A stretch of DNA of 51,036 bases from Actinomycetota bacterium (GTDB taxonomy: Bacteria > Actinomycetota > Thermoleophilia > Gaiellales > Gaiellaceae). The notes under the pieces are model-generated. The model ran no database searches. It was given only the letters and a program-made list of their open reading frames with translations, and was not told the DNA's origin. The stretch covers positions 1-51,036 of the forward strand of contig VAWI01000019.1 of NCBI GenBank assembly GCA_005884005.1, written 5' to 3'. A program made the position numbers and the translations under genes. Position 1 is the stretch's first letter, and each line of letters starts with the position of its first letter. Of this stretch, positions 1-8,099 are shown one piece after another.

Positions 1-18
1 CGCCTCCGCGGGACGGCT

Positions 19-981
19 TCAGCGGCGGCGACGTAGCGCGACCCCAGTCAGGAGCTCGCGCACGATCCGGTCGGCCACCAGGGCCGTGATGTCGGCGGAG
101 CCCACCGCCGTTGGGATCACCTCCACGACCTCGGCACCCACGAGCTCGAGCCGCTCGGCGATAGTGCGGCAGGCCCAGAGGAGGTCGCCGCTCGTCATCC
201 CGCCCGGCTCCGGCGTCCCGGTCCCGGGCGCGAAGGCAGGGTCGAGCACGTCGACGTCGACCGTCACGTATGCAGGCCCGGCTCCCACCACCTCGAGCGA
301 GCGCTCCACCACCGCCTTGATCCCGAGCTCCCGCACGTCGTCCATGAAGAAGCTGGTGACGCCGTGCTCTTCCTGCCACGCGAACTCCTTGGGGCCGGGC
401 CAGTAGCCGCGCAGCCCGATCTGGACATATCGCCTTGGATCGACCTGCCCCTGCTCGACGAGCCGGTACATCGGCGTTCCGTGCGAGACCTCGACGCCGA
501 AGACCTCGGTGCCGGTGTCCGTGTGTGTGTCGAAATGGACGAGACCGAGCGGGCCGTGCCGGGTGGCGCAGGCGCGGATGTCGGGCTCGGCGATCGAGTG
601 GTCGCCGCCGAGTACGATCGGGATCGCACCCGCGGCGACCACCTCGCCGACCGTGCGCTCGATCGCCTCGTGCGTCCGGACGGCGTCGGCGGGGACGACC
701 GGGGCGTCGCCGTAGTCGACGAGCTTGAGCTCGGCCATCGCGTCGACCTTTGCCTCCAGGTGCCGCCCCGGCGGGCAGCTGGCGGCGCGAATCGCCCGCG
801 GGCCGAAGCGCGCGCCCGGCCGGTCGGAGACGAGATCGTCAGTCGGTGCGCCGACGATTGCCACGTCGACTCCCGCGAGCTCGGCCGGGTCCTGCGTGTA
901 CGGGAGCGTTCCGAATGTGAGCAGGCCGGCGTAATCGGGCTTCTCCCCGTACCGACGCCAGCGCTCGAGCGGATCAATCAC
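19..981 (-). CDS. Arginase/agmatinase-family ureohydrolase
   Basis: A binuclear-manganese hydrolase of the arginase/agmatinase family (320 aa, usual family length), expected to release urea from agmatine or another guanidino compound in the cytoplasm. All metal-binding blocks are present: GGDHS, a D-x-H-x-D block read as DTHTD (DAHxD is more common), SHGTP, and DVDVLDP near the C-terminus. I chose the GTG at 981 because the protein then begins directly with the conserved stretch IDPLERW; longer starts add an arginine-rich tail that overlaps the divergent neighbour. The gene is divergent from the methyltransferase-like gene with a 23-bp gap. The sequence does not separate agmatinase from guanidinobutyrase or guanidinopropionase. 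Confidence 0.88.
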   Translation of the reverse strand: MIDPLERWRRYGEKPDYAGLLTFGTLPYTQDPAELAGVDVAIVGAPTDDLVSDRPGARFGPRAIRAASCPPGRHLEAKVDAMAELKLVDYGDAPVVPADAVRTHEAIERTVGEVVAAGAIPIVLGGDHSIAEPDIRACATRHGPLGLVHFDTHTDTGTEVFGVEVSHGTPMYRLVEQGQVDPRRYVQIGLRGYWPGPKEFAWQEEHGVTSFFMDDVRELGIKAVVERSLEVVGAGPAYVTVDVDVLDPAFAPGTGTPEPGGMTSGDLLWACRTIAERLELVGAEVVEVIPTAVGSADITALVADRIVRELLTGVALRRRR

Positions 982-1004
982 GCGGCGAATCCTATGATCG
1001 CTAC

Positions 1005-1667
1005 GTGCCGTTGCTGATCTCCGACGACACCACGGCGCGCTGGCTTCTCTACGGGACCGCCATCGGCGCCGTCGTGGCCGAAACGATCGCAACCTACCTC
1101 GGTCAGGCCCGCCGCGGCGAGCGGGGCCCGCGGCTGCGTGGCCTCGGGGAGAGCTTCGCCGCGACGACCTTGGGACGCAGCCGCGGGGGCGAGTCGGCCG
1201 ACCGGGGGACGAAGCGCATCCTGGTCTGGAGCGCCGCGATCGGACTGACGGCCTGCTTGCTGATTGCGATCAACGTCCCGTCGCTGAGGTTCGGCGCGAA
1301 CACGTGGACGACGCTCGTTCTCGGGCTCGCGATCGCGTGGCTCGGTGTGCTGCTGCGCGTCTGGGCCGTCTGGAGCCTCGGCCGCTTCTTCCAGCGCGAC
1401 GTGATGATCCAGAAGGACCACGTCGTCTGGCGCGGCGGGCCGTACCGGCTCCTCCGCCATCCGGCCTACGCCGGGACTCTGATCTCCTACCTTGGCTTCG
1501 GGCTCGCGGTCGGCAGCTGGGTCGGCGCGCTCGTCTTCGTCGCGGTCGTGGCCGCCGGCTACATCCCGCGGATCCGGGTCGAGGAGGCGGAGCTGACCCG
1601 CGCGCTCGGGGACTCCTACCGTGACTATGCGCGCACCACGGCGCGCCTGGTCCCCGGCCTCTGGTAG
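1005..1667 (+). CDS. ICMT-like membrane methyltransferase
   Basis: A 220-aa membrane protein of the isoprenylcysteine carboxyl methyltransferase / phospholipid methyltransferase fold. The C-terminal half carries the family signature: GPYRLLRHPAYAG, two adjacent hydrophobic helices, then an EEAELTRALGDSYRDY block that in relatives forms the SAM-binding site. The N-terminal half has hydrophobic helices around residues 12-30, 75-95 and 100-120. It starts with GTG at 1005. The substrate is unknown; bacterial members methylate lipids or small thiols, and many are uncharacterised. It is followed two bases later by the alpha/beta hydrolase, so the two are probably one transcript. Confidence 0.82.
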   Translation: MPLLISDDTTARWLLYGTAIGAVVAETIATYLGQARRGERGPRLRGLGESFAATTLGRSRGGESADRGTKRILVWSAAIGLTACLLIAINVPSLRFGANTWTTLVLGLAIAWLGVLLRVWAVWSLGRFFQRDVMIQKDHVVWRGGPYRLLRHPAYAGTLISYLGFGLAVGSWVGALVFVAVVAAGYIPRIRVEEAELTRALGDSYRDYARTTARLVPGLW

Positions 1668-1669
1668 CG

Positions 1670-2431
1670 ATGGGGCGAAACAGCGCGGACATCGTCTTCG
1701 ACTCGCCCCCGCCCGTCGCGGACGCGCGGCTCGCCTACGGGCCCGAGCCGAAGCAGTTCGGCGACCTGCGCCTGCCCGGCGTCGACCGCCTCTGGCCGCT
1801 CGCGGTCGTCGTTCACGGCGGCGGGTGGGAGGCGACCTACAACCTGATCCACACAGGCCACATGTGCGTCGCGCTTGGCAAAGCCGGTATCGCAACCTGG
1901 AACGTGGAGTACCGATGCCGCGGCGACGTCGACGGCACCTGGCCCGGCGCCGGCATCGACGTGTCGGCCGCGGTGCGATTCGTAGGCGAGCTCGTCGAGC
2001 GCTACCCGCTCGATCGCGAACGCGTCGTTCTCGTCGGCCACTCGGCGGGAGGCCAGCTCGCGCTCTGGGCGGCCAAACGTGCGCAGCTCCCGGTGGTTGC
2101 GCTCGGGGCGGTCTCGGACCTGCGCGAATCGGCCGAGCGGGTCGGCCCCGACGGCGCGGTTGCCACGTTCATGGGCGGGATGCCCGACGAGGTTCCCGAT
2201 CTCTATGCGGAAGCCTCGCCCCGCGAGCTGCTTCCGCTCGGCGCCCCTCAGATCCTCGTGCACGGGACGAAGGACCCCAGCGTCCCTTACGCGATGAGTG
2301 AGCGCTATGCCGAGGCCGCCGGAGGCAAGGCCGAGCTCGTCCCGCTCGAGGGCGCCGGCCACTTCGAGCCGATCGATCCGCAGGCCCATGAATGGCCGCG
2401 AACCGTCGACGCCGTCCGTTCTCTGATCTGA
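1670..2431 (+). CDS. Alpha/beta hydrolase, esterase/lipase type
   Basis: A cytoplasmic alpha/beta hydrolase (253 aa) of the BD-FAE / carboxylesterase group. Visible parts are the HGGGW oxyanion-hole motif (around residue 50), the nucleophile elbow GHSAGGQ (around 123-129), a late HGTKDPSVP loop with the likely catalytic Asp, and GAGHFE with the catalytic His near the C-terminus. No signal peptide. It lies two bases after the methyltransferase-like gene. Family members hydrolyse small esters, including kynurenine formamide in some cases; the real substrate cannot be read from the sequence. Confidence 0.87.
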   Translation: MGRNSADIVFDSPPPVADARLAYGPEPKQFGDLRLPGVDRLWPLAVVVHGGGWEATYNLIHTGHMCVALGKAGIATWNVEYRCRGDVDGTWPGAGIDVSAAVRFVGELVERYPLDRERVVLVGHSAGGQLALWAAKRAQLPVVALGAVSDLRESAERVGPDGAVATFMGGMPDEVPDLYAEASPRELLPLGAPQILVHGTKDPSVPYAMSERYAEAAGGKAELVPLEGAGHFEPIDPQAHEWPRTVDAVRSLI

Positions 2432-2433
2432 GC

Positions 2434-4080
2434 TCAGCTGCGCTGCAAACGCTCCTCGACCAGGGCCTCGCCGGCCGCGCGGACGGCTGAGTGTCCCGTT
2501 ACGGCGGCGAGGAAGTCGTCCCGTTCGAGTGCATAGAGGCGTGATCGCGTCGATGCGATCACCGTCGCGGTTCGGGGTATGTCGCGGAGCAGCGCGAGCT
2601 CCCCGAAGAAGTCGCCGCGGCGAGCTTCGGCACGAACGCCGTTGGTCACTTCGAGCGTTCCGTCGGCGACCATGTAGAAGCGGTCACCGGTTTCACCGGT
2701 GCGGATCACGACCTCGCCCGCGGTCACAGGGACCTCGACGAGCCGGGAGGCCATGTGCTCCTTCGCCGCGATCGAGAGCGGCGCGAACATCGGCACTCCC
2801 TCCACGATCGCGAGCTCGTCGACAGGTGGCAGCACCTCGCGATCGATGCGGACGAGCTGCCGCCAGACGATCAAGACCGTCAGCGGCAGGATCGCGCCGA
2901 CGACCACGAAGGCCGCGCGCGAGCCGACGAGTGCGACGATCCCGGTCGCGGCGACCGAGCCGATCGCGATCGCCCCCATCGCCAACCCCCAGACGATCCC
3001 GAGCACGCGGGTCAGGACGACGTCGGGGACGATTCGTTGAAACAAGGTGAAGACAGCCACGTCCTCGACGCTGTTGGCCGCGCCCACGACGGCCAGCAGG
3101 ACCACGGCTGCCGCAAGATGAGGCCAGGCAGCGACCAGGATGATTGGCAGGCCCCAGAAGACGAGCGAGACGCCGAACGGCACCGCAAGCCGCCTGCCCT
3201 TCAGGGAGAGCGCACCGAAGGCCCCGACCAGTCCGCCGACTCCGACGGCGGCGGTCAGGTAGCCGACGGCGCCGGCGCCCGAACCGAGCAGCCGGAAGAC
3301 TCCGACGACGATCAGGACGTTCAGGCAGCCGCGGATGAACGACTGGGCCGTGGTCAGAACGACCAGCAGCCGTGTTTTCGGTGCGGAGGCGACGATCCGG
3401 AAGCCGGCGGCGACGAGCTCGAGGGGCCGATGCGTTCCGGCCGGGGCGCTCACCTGGATGCGCCCTTCGACGAGTACCCCCTGGAGCAAGCCTGCCGCGA
3501 CCAGCAGCGCTCCGGAGGCGACGAGGAAGACGACTCCCGCGTTTGCGACCGAGACGAGCACACCGGCCACGAGCGGACCGAGCAGCGTGCCGAGACTCTC
3601 GAGTGTCGAGGTGGCACCGTTGGCGGCGATCAGCTCTTCCGGAGTCCGGGCAAGCGACGGCAGGGTCGCCTGGAGAGCGGGTCTGAAGAGTGTCGACGTG
3701 ACGCCGACGACGCCCGCGAGCGCGAACACGATCAGCTCGCTGCGGCTGAAGAAGAAGGCCGCGGCCGAGCCGCCGAGAGCAGCCGACCCGGCAAACGCGA
3801 CTGCGACGAGGAACCGCTCTCGTCGGAAGCGGTCGCCCAGGGTGGACGCGAACGGCGCGAGAAGGGCCGCAGGCAGCATCCGGACGAGCCCCGCGATGCC
3901 GACCGCCGACGCGCCGCCCGCTGAGTAGGCGAAGACGCCGAGCGCGACGAAGTGGGTCCATTCCGCGGCGATCGAGGCGCCCCAGGCCAGCTCCACCCGG
4001 CGGAGATTCCTGTTGCGCGCCAGGGCCCCGAGCACAGAAACCGCTTGCCAGGGACGCGCCATCCCACCGATTGCGCTCAC
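2434..4080 (-). CDS. MFS transporter fused to cyclic-nucleotide-binding domain
   Basis: A 548-aa fusion. Residues about 20-410 are a major facilitator of the enterobactin-exporter/MFS_3 type with many hydrophobic helices and the usual loop GDRFRRERFL after the second helix. Residues about 425-540 form a complete cyclic-nucleotide-binding domain, with the phosphate cassette FGELALLRDIPRTATV including the conserved Glu and Arg. This suggests transport gated or tuned by cAMP or cGMP, but ligand and cargo are unknown. It starts with GTG at 4080; ATG at 4062 (MARPWQ) is an equally good start. It converges on the hydrolase gene two bases away. A sequencing-error fusion is unlikely because the junction stays in one open frame. 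Confidence 0.88.
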   Translation of the reverse strand: MSAIGGMARPWQAVSVLGALARNRNLRRVELAWGASIAAEWTHFVALGVFAYSAGGASAVGIAGLVRMLPAALLAPFASTLGDRFRRERFLVAVAFAGSAALGGSAAAFFFSRSELIVFALAGVVGVTSTLFRPALQATLPSLARTPEELIAANGATSTLESLGTLLGPLVAGVLVSVANAGVVFLVASGALLVAAGLLQGVLVEGRIQVSAPAGTHRPLELVAAGFRIVASAPKTRLLVVLTTAQSFIRGCLNVLIVVGVFRLLGSGAGAVGYLTAAVGVGGLVGAFGALSLKGRRLAVPFGVSLVFWGLPIILVAAWPHLAAAVVLLAVVGAANSVEDVAVFTLFQRIVPDVVLTRVLGIVWGLAMGAIAIGSVAATGIVALVGSRAAFVVVGAILPLTVLIVWRQLVRIDREVLPPVDELAIVEGVPMFAPLSIAAKEHMASRLVEVPVTAGEVVIRTGETGDRFYMVADGTLEVTNGVRAEARRGDFFGELALLRDIPRTATVIASTRSRLYALERDDFLAAVTGHSAVRAAGEALVEERLQRS

Positions 4081-4152
4081 CGAACGGCGAAAAAGTCAAC
4101 CGGCGGGGCGTCCCGCGGTTGGCTGGGAGGACGACCCGGGTAGGCTCGGGCC

Positions 4153-4560
4153 ATGGCGACGTTGCAGGGGAGCTGTCAGTGCGGCGGCGTGCGATTCGAG
4201 CTTCCGGACGAGTTTCTGAGCATGTCCTTCTGCCATTGCGCCACCTGCAAGAAGATTTCAGGCGGAGTGGGGACGGCGAGCGGTGGCGTACGGACCGAGT
4301 CGATTCGGCTGCTCGCCGGTGACGGCCTCGTCCGGACGTATCAGCCGGACGAGGGCTCGGCGAAGACTTTCTGCTCCGTGTGCGGCTCGAACCTGTTCGG
4401 CAGCGGCTGGCCGAACTCCGAGGTCACCAGCGTGCGGCTGAGCGCTATCGACACGCCGTTCGACCAGCGGCCCGACGGGCACATCTACGTCCGGTCGCTG
4501 GCGCCCTGGGAGTCGCTTCCCGACGACGGTCTCGAGCGCTTCGAGTCCGGCCGAAGCTAG
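4153..4560 (+). CDS. GFA/CENP-V family zinc protein
   Basis: A 135-aa protein of the GFA family (glutathione-dependent formaldehyde-activating enzyme / CENP-V). The zinc ligands are in family order: CQCG near residue 7, CHCATCK near 27, and CSVCGSNLFG near 76. Most bacterial members are not proven formaldehyde enzymes, so only the fold and zinc binding are secure. It is divergent from the MFS-cNMP gene and overlaps the end of the small minus-strand gene by four bases. Confidence 0.87.
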   Translation: MATLQGSCQCGGVRFELPDEFLSMSFCHCATCKKISGGVGTASGGVRTESIRLLAGDGLVRTYQPDEGSAKTFCSVCGSNLFGSGWPNSEVTSVRLSAIDTPFDQRPDGHIYVRSLAPWESLPDDGLERFESGRS

Positions 4561-4742
4561 GCGGCGCGAAGCGGCCGGCGGCGCGGGGCGCACTCCGGAG
4601 ACAATCTCATTCCCGCAGCGATCAGATGCTCGGAGAGCCAGCGGCGGGCGCGCTGCTTGCCCGGATGACTCTCTGCCTGCGCCCGAAGGAGCTCTGCATG
4701 CTCCTGGGCAATCAAGGTTCGCGTCTGGACGTCGTAGAGCAT
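4557..4742 (-). CDS. Small basic hypothetical protein (61 aa)
   Basis: A 61-aa charged, helical protein rich in Arg and Ala with no domain I can name. It is probably real: a strong Shine-Dalgarno (AAGGAGG, 4748-4754 on the minus strand) sits five bases before the ATG, and the gene is divergent from the MarR gene across the shared operator region at 4762-4831. Small soluble proteins of this look are common in actinobacteria. It may belong to the MarR regulon. It overlaps the 3' end of the GFA gene by four bases. Confidence 0.6.
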   Translation of the reverse strand: MLYDVQTRTLIAQEHAELLRAQAESHPGKQRARRWLSEHLIAAGMRLSPECAPRRRPLRAA

Positions 4743-4761
4743 TCCGCCTCCTTCATGTATC

Positions 4762-4831
4762 TTGATGTCGAACTAATTGATGTCGAGACTTTAGCCCAGA
4801 GATAACTTGACGTCAAGAAGTTTGACGTCAA
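4762..4831. promoter_or_regulatory. Phased MarR-type operator array
   Basis: Four copies of a 10-bp palindromic box lie between the divergent small gene and the MarR gene: TTGATGTCGA at 4762-4771 and 4777-4786, and perfect TTGACGTCAA at 4807-4816 and 4822-4831. Start-to-start distances are 15, 30 and 15 bp, so all four fall on one 15-bp register with the middle position empty. TTGAnnTCAA palindromes are typical MarR-family operators. The last box ends 10 bp before the MarR GTG start, which suits autorepression and a very short or absent leader. Confidence 0.72.
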
Positions 4832-4841
4832 GAATAGAGAC

Positions 4842-5384
4842 GTGACTACCAAGGCTCAGACCCAAGAACGCGATCACATCGACAGGTTTCTCGAGTCGAT
4901 CCGGGAACGGCTGCCCATGCTCGACCCGGAGGTGGAGGGCATCGTCGACCGCATCGGGGGGCTGCACCGGCGCTTCCGACGCGCAATGGACGAAACCCTC
5001 GCCGAGTTCAGACTGGACTGGGTCGAGTACAAGCTTCTCGGCCTGCTCTCCCGAGAAGGGGAGGTCTACCGGAGCTCGCCCGGCAGGCTCGGCCGGATCA
5101 TGGAGCTCTCGAGCGGCGCGATGACAAACCGGCTCGACCGCCTGGAGGAAGCAGGTCTACTCCGCCGGCTGCCCGATCCGGACGACCGGCGCGGGATCCT
5201 GGTCGAGCTGACCGCCGACGGGAAACGGGTCTACGAGGAGGCGATCGGGGTCCAGGGACAGAAGGAGGCGCTTGTCGCCTCCGCGCTGAGCGTCGCCGAG
5301 AAGAAGCAGCTCAACGCGCTCCTGCGCCGGCTGATGATCGAGTTCGAACGCGCCGAGGGCGGCCCGCCGCCCGAAGACTGTTAG
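4842..5384 (+). CDS. MarR-family transcriptional regulator
   Basis: A 180-aa winged-helix regulator. The MarR core runs from about residue 40 to 165: a recognition-helix region around SSGAMTNRLDRLEEAGLL, then the wing PDPDDRRGILVELTADG, the family's D-x-R-[RG] signature. Extra N-terminal residues 1-35 lengthen the dimer region. It probably represses itself and the divergent small gene through the phased boxes just upstream. No effector can be predicted. The GTG at 4842 has no clear Shine-Dalgarno, which fits a leaderless mRNA. The gene ends in a nested hairpin. Confidence 0.9.
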   Translation: MTTKAQTQERDHIDRFLESIRERLPMLDPEVEGIVDRIGGLHRRFRRAMDETLAEFRLDWVEYKLLGLLSREGEVYRSSPGRLGRIMELSSGAMTNRLDRLEEAGLLRRLPDPDDRRGILVELTADGKRVYEEAIGVQGQKEALVASALSVAEKKQLNALLRRLMIEFERAEGGPPPEDC

Positions 5385-5459
5385 TGGTCTGACCGGCACC
5401 GTTCGCCTGCTCCCTGGCCCGCGACCCAGGGAGCGGGCAACGTCACCGGCCAGACCACT
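5383..5459. terminator. Nested inverted repeat, probable bidirectional terminator
   Basis: The outer arms 5383-5396 and 5446-5459 match at 13 of 14 bases. An inner 9-bp hairpin (5409-5417 with 5426-5434) lies between them. The structure begins inside the MarR stop codon and sits between convergent genes, so it can end transcription from both sides. No clear T run follows. Confidence 0.6.
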
Positions 5460-5482
5460 GGCGGGCCGCCCACACGGCCGCC

Positions 5483-6541
5483 TCAACGCGGAAGCGAGTA
5501 TCGCGCGATGCTCGCGCCGGTCTTCGGGTTTGTTCGGAGCTGGTAGAGCCGTCCGTCAGAGGCGATGCGTAGCGGTGTGCTCGCGCCCGTCCCGTCGTAA
5601 CAACACAGGGCGTTGGCATCGAGCGAGAATCGCCTTTGCATTGCGCCCGACTGCCTGAGCCCCAGGACCATGTGCTCCGAAAGGGGCCCCGTCTGCCGAG
5701 AGACGTCGAGCTGGACGAACAGCTCGCCGCCAACGAACGAGGGCGTCAGTGCACTTGGCTCGAGCGCCAGCCGGGTGTGGCTGGTAACCCGCCAGGCGCG
5801 GACGATCTTGCGGGCACTGTCGACGAGGGCGAAGTGCACCTCATGGACGCCCAGCTGGGTGGCGATCAGGTGCATGCCGCCGGCGAGCGGCTGAAACCGC
5901 ACGGTCTGCCGCCGCTGCGCCGCGAGCGAAAGCGGCCGGCCCGCCGAGGTCGTCAGCGGAGTCCAGGCCCCGTTGTTCCTCGCGCCGCCGATCGAGTACA
6001 AGATGCCGTTCGGGCCGACACGAAGAGCGTTGCCCAACTTGGCCTTCGCACGCCAGCGCAACTTCCCGTTCGGCGTCAGCGCCCAGAGGTTCGCGCCGCT
6101 GTCGCCGGCCGGAGGTTCCGCATAGACGGCGTTGAGATAGATGGTGCCGTCTCGCCCGAGCGCGAAGTCTCGAACGTCGAGGTTCGAGCCGAGCCGAACC
6201 GTGCGGGCCGGATGTGCAGGCGCGCCCGACCGCCAGACCAGCAGCCGGTGATTGAGGACGTCGAACAGCCAGATCGATCCGTTGCGTGCGACGTCGAACG
6301 ACACCGGTCCACCCGGTCCGTCCATGCAACCGCAGCCGGTCCCACCCTTCTTGAAGCCGACCTCGTTCGGCCCGGCCTGGGCAACGATTCCGTCCGGCGA
6401 CCGGAGGTGACCGAACTGATGCGTCCCCAGCGGCACCGACACCCATTTGATCGGCGAAGCCGCTGCCGTCCCGAGCGTGATCGCGGCGAGGAAGAGGGCC
6501 AGGCCGACGACCGTCAACACAGTTGCTCTACGTGCATTCAT
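5483..6541 (-). CDS. Secreted beta-propeller-like protein
   Basis: A 352-aa exported protein with an N-terminal signal peptide (basic MNARRAT, hydrophobic core about residues 8-24, cleavage probably after TAAAS). The rest has repeated short blocks such as GSIWLFDVLNHRLLVW and GTIYLNAVY that resemble NHL/six-bladed-propeller repeats. No catalytic motif is visible. I chose ATG at 6541 because it has an AAAGGAG Shine-Dalgarno and directly opens the signal peptide. Its start overlaps by four bases (ATGA) the end of a possible small upstream gene. The role is unknown; extracellular binding or sensing is possible. Confidence 0.8.
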   Translation of the reverse strand: MNARRATVLTVVGLALFLAAITLGTAAASPIKWVSVPLGTHQFGHLRSPDGIVAQAGPNEVGFKKGGTGCGCMDGPGGPVSFDVARNGSIWLFDVLNHRLLVWRSGAPAHPARTVRLGSNLDVRDFALGRDGTIYLNAVYAEPPAGDSGANLWALTPNGKLRWRAKAKLGNALRVGPNGILYSIGGARNNGAWTPLTTSAGRPLSLAAQRRQTVRFQPLAGGMHLIATQLGVHEVHFALVDSARKIVRAWRVTSHTRLALEPSALTPSFVGGELFVQLDVSRQTGPLSEHMVLGLRQSGAMQRRFSLDANALCCYDGTGASTPLRIASDGRLYQLRTNPKTGASIARYSLPR

Positions 6542-6708
6542 GACGACTCCTTTCGTCTGATTGCCCGGAGCATCGACCGCCGCGGTAAAGCGGCATCCAA
6601 CCGCGAGTAAATGACGGCCGCCGCGTACAGGTGGTTCACGAGCCCGGCCGCCCAAAAGGCGTGGTAAGCGGTCGCGGCGGCAAAGCCGCCACGACCTCCA
6701 GTCGGCAT
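6538..6708 (-). CDS. Possible small membrane protein (56 aa), weak
   Basis: A candidate 56-aa gene on the minus strand. It has one possible membrane segment (about residues 8-33, GFAAATAYHAFWAAGLVNHL onward) and a basic tail, and its stop overlaps the propeller gene start as ATGA, the arrangement seen in coupled genes. Against it: no recognised family, a start only five bases from the divergent SARP gene, and a composition that high GC can produce by chance. Confidence 0.28.
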   Translation of the reverse strand: MPTGGRGGFAAATAYHAFWAAGLVNHLYAAAVIYSRLDAALPRRSMLRAIRRKESS

Positions 6709-6713
6709 CACAA

Positions 6714-8099
6714 GTGACGCCTCTGGTGCGATCATCGTTTGGGTTGGTCGAATTTCGCGTCCTCGGGCCCGTTGAAGTGCTCGTCGACGGACGGCCCGTC
6801 CCGCTGCCGGCCGCGAAGCCTCGTGCTCTTCTCGCGACGCTTTTACTGAGCAGTAACCGGGTTGTCTCGGTCGCCCGGCTTATCGACGACCTCTGGGGCG
6901 ATGAGCCGCCGGAAACGGCGACGAAGGCGCTCCAGGGCTATGTCTCGCAGCTGCGGAAGTCGCTCGGCGCCGATCGTCTGGTCACCCAGCCACCGGGCTA
7001 CTCCGTCCGGGTTGAGGAGGGCGAGCTCGACCTCGATCGGTTCGAGCGCCTGGTTCGAGAGGGGCGCGAGCTGCTCGGTGCCCGCGACTCGAAGGCCGCG
7101 GCGAAGCGCTTCGCCGAAGCACTCGAGCTCTGGCGCGGGCCGCCGTTCACAGAGTTCCGCGCCGAGCCGTTCGCCCGAGACGCGGGTGCGAGGCTCGAGG
7201 ATGCCCGGCTCGCCGCCATCGAGGAGCGGATCGAGGCCGACCTGGCGCTCGGGCGGCACGCCCGCCTCGTGCCCGAGCTCGAGGATCTCGTCGCGAGGGA
7301 GCCGCTCCGCGAGCGGCCGCGAGCGCAGCTGATGCTCGCGCTCTACCGCTCCGGCCGCCAGGCCGATGCGCTGGAGCTCTACCGCCGCACGCGGGAGACG
7401 CTCAGCGACGAGCTCGGGATCGAGCCGAGCCTCGAGCTGCAGGAGCTCGAGCGGAGAATGCTCCAGCACGACCCGACCCTCGAACGCGCGCGACCGGCGC
7501 CAAGGCCGGCCGAGGATGGCGCACCGGTCCCGCTCGCCCGGCGCCCGCAGTTCCTCGTCTTCGCTGCGCTCGCCCTTGCGGCGATCGCCGCCGTGATTGC
7601 GGCGGTCGCGCTGACCGGCGGCGGATCATCCGGAAAGAACACGTCCGGGACCGCCGAGCTTCGCTCGTTCGTCGACAAGCTGGAGGGCTTCCTCGTCCAG
7701 TCGCAAGAAGGCCGCCAGGCCGTCGCGGCGGCAGTCGGCGGCACCTTCAGCTGCAAACTGACACCGCAGACGGCGCTCGCACGGTTGGATCGCGTTCAGC
7801 GCAACCGGCAAAGCCTGCTGCAGCAGGCCGCCGCGCTCTCGGTCCCGAACACCGAGGACGCGTTGAACGCCTCGGATCTGCTCCAGAAGTCTGTTCACGC
7901 CTCGTTCGCCGCGGATGGGCACTACAGCGACTGGCTCGCCGGCCGCAAAGGCTGCGGCCCACCCGACCGCAGTCCGGACCTCAAGGCGGCGCGAGCCGCC
8001 GACGTGACGGCAACGAAGACGAAGCAAGCGTTCGTCAGAGTCTTCGATCCCCTCGCGAGCCGGTTGCACCAGCGAGTCTGGTCGGCCGGCGAGTTTTAG
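6714..8099 (+). CDS. Membrane-anchored SARP/AfsR-type regulator
   Basis: A 461-aa regulator. An OmpR-like DNA-binding domain (about residues 12-103, starting FRVLGPVEV) and a BTAD domain (about 104-260) give the SARP/AfsR/DnrI layout. Unusually, a single transmembrane helix follows (about 282-305) and then a 150-aa helical C-terminal domain that should lie outside the membrane, with two cysteines (in FSCKLT and KGCGPP). This looks like a one-component transmembrane regulator of the ToxR/CadC kind built on a SARP head. The start is uncertain: GTG 6714, GTG 6726 or TTG 6744. It is divergent from the propeller protein, a plausible target. Confidence 0.88.
   Translation: MTPLVRSSFGLVEFRVLGPVEVLVDGRPVPLPAAKPRALLATLLLSSNRVVSVARLIDDLWGDEPPETATKALQGYVSQLRKSLGADRLVTQPPGYSVRVEEGELDLDRFERLVREGRELLGARDSKAAAKRFAEALELWRGPPFTEFRAEPFARDAGARLEDARLAAIEERIEADLALGRHARLVPELEDLVAREPLRERPRAQLMLALYRSGRQADALELYRRTRETLSDELGIEPSLELQELERRMLQHDPTLERARPAPRPAEDGAPVPLARRPQFLVFAALALAAIAAVIAAVALTGGGSSGKNTSGTAELRSFVDKLEGFLVQSQEGRQAVAAAVGGTFSCKLTPQTALARLDRVQRNRQSLLQQAAALSVPNTEDALNASDLLQKSVHASFAADGHYSDWLAGRKGCGPPDRSPDLKAARAADVTATKTKQAFVRVFDPLASRLHQRVWSAGEF

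Noticed and set aside
2755-3924. 389-codon plus-strand frame over the MFS-cNMP gene
   Set aside because: Asp/Arg-rich antisense shadow.
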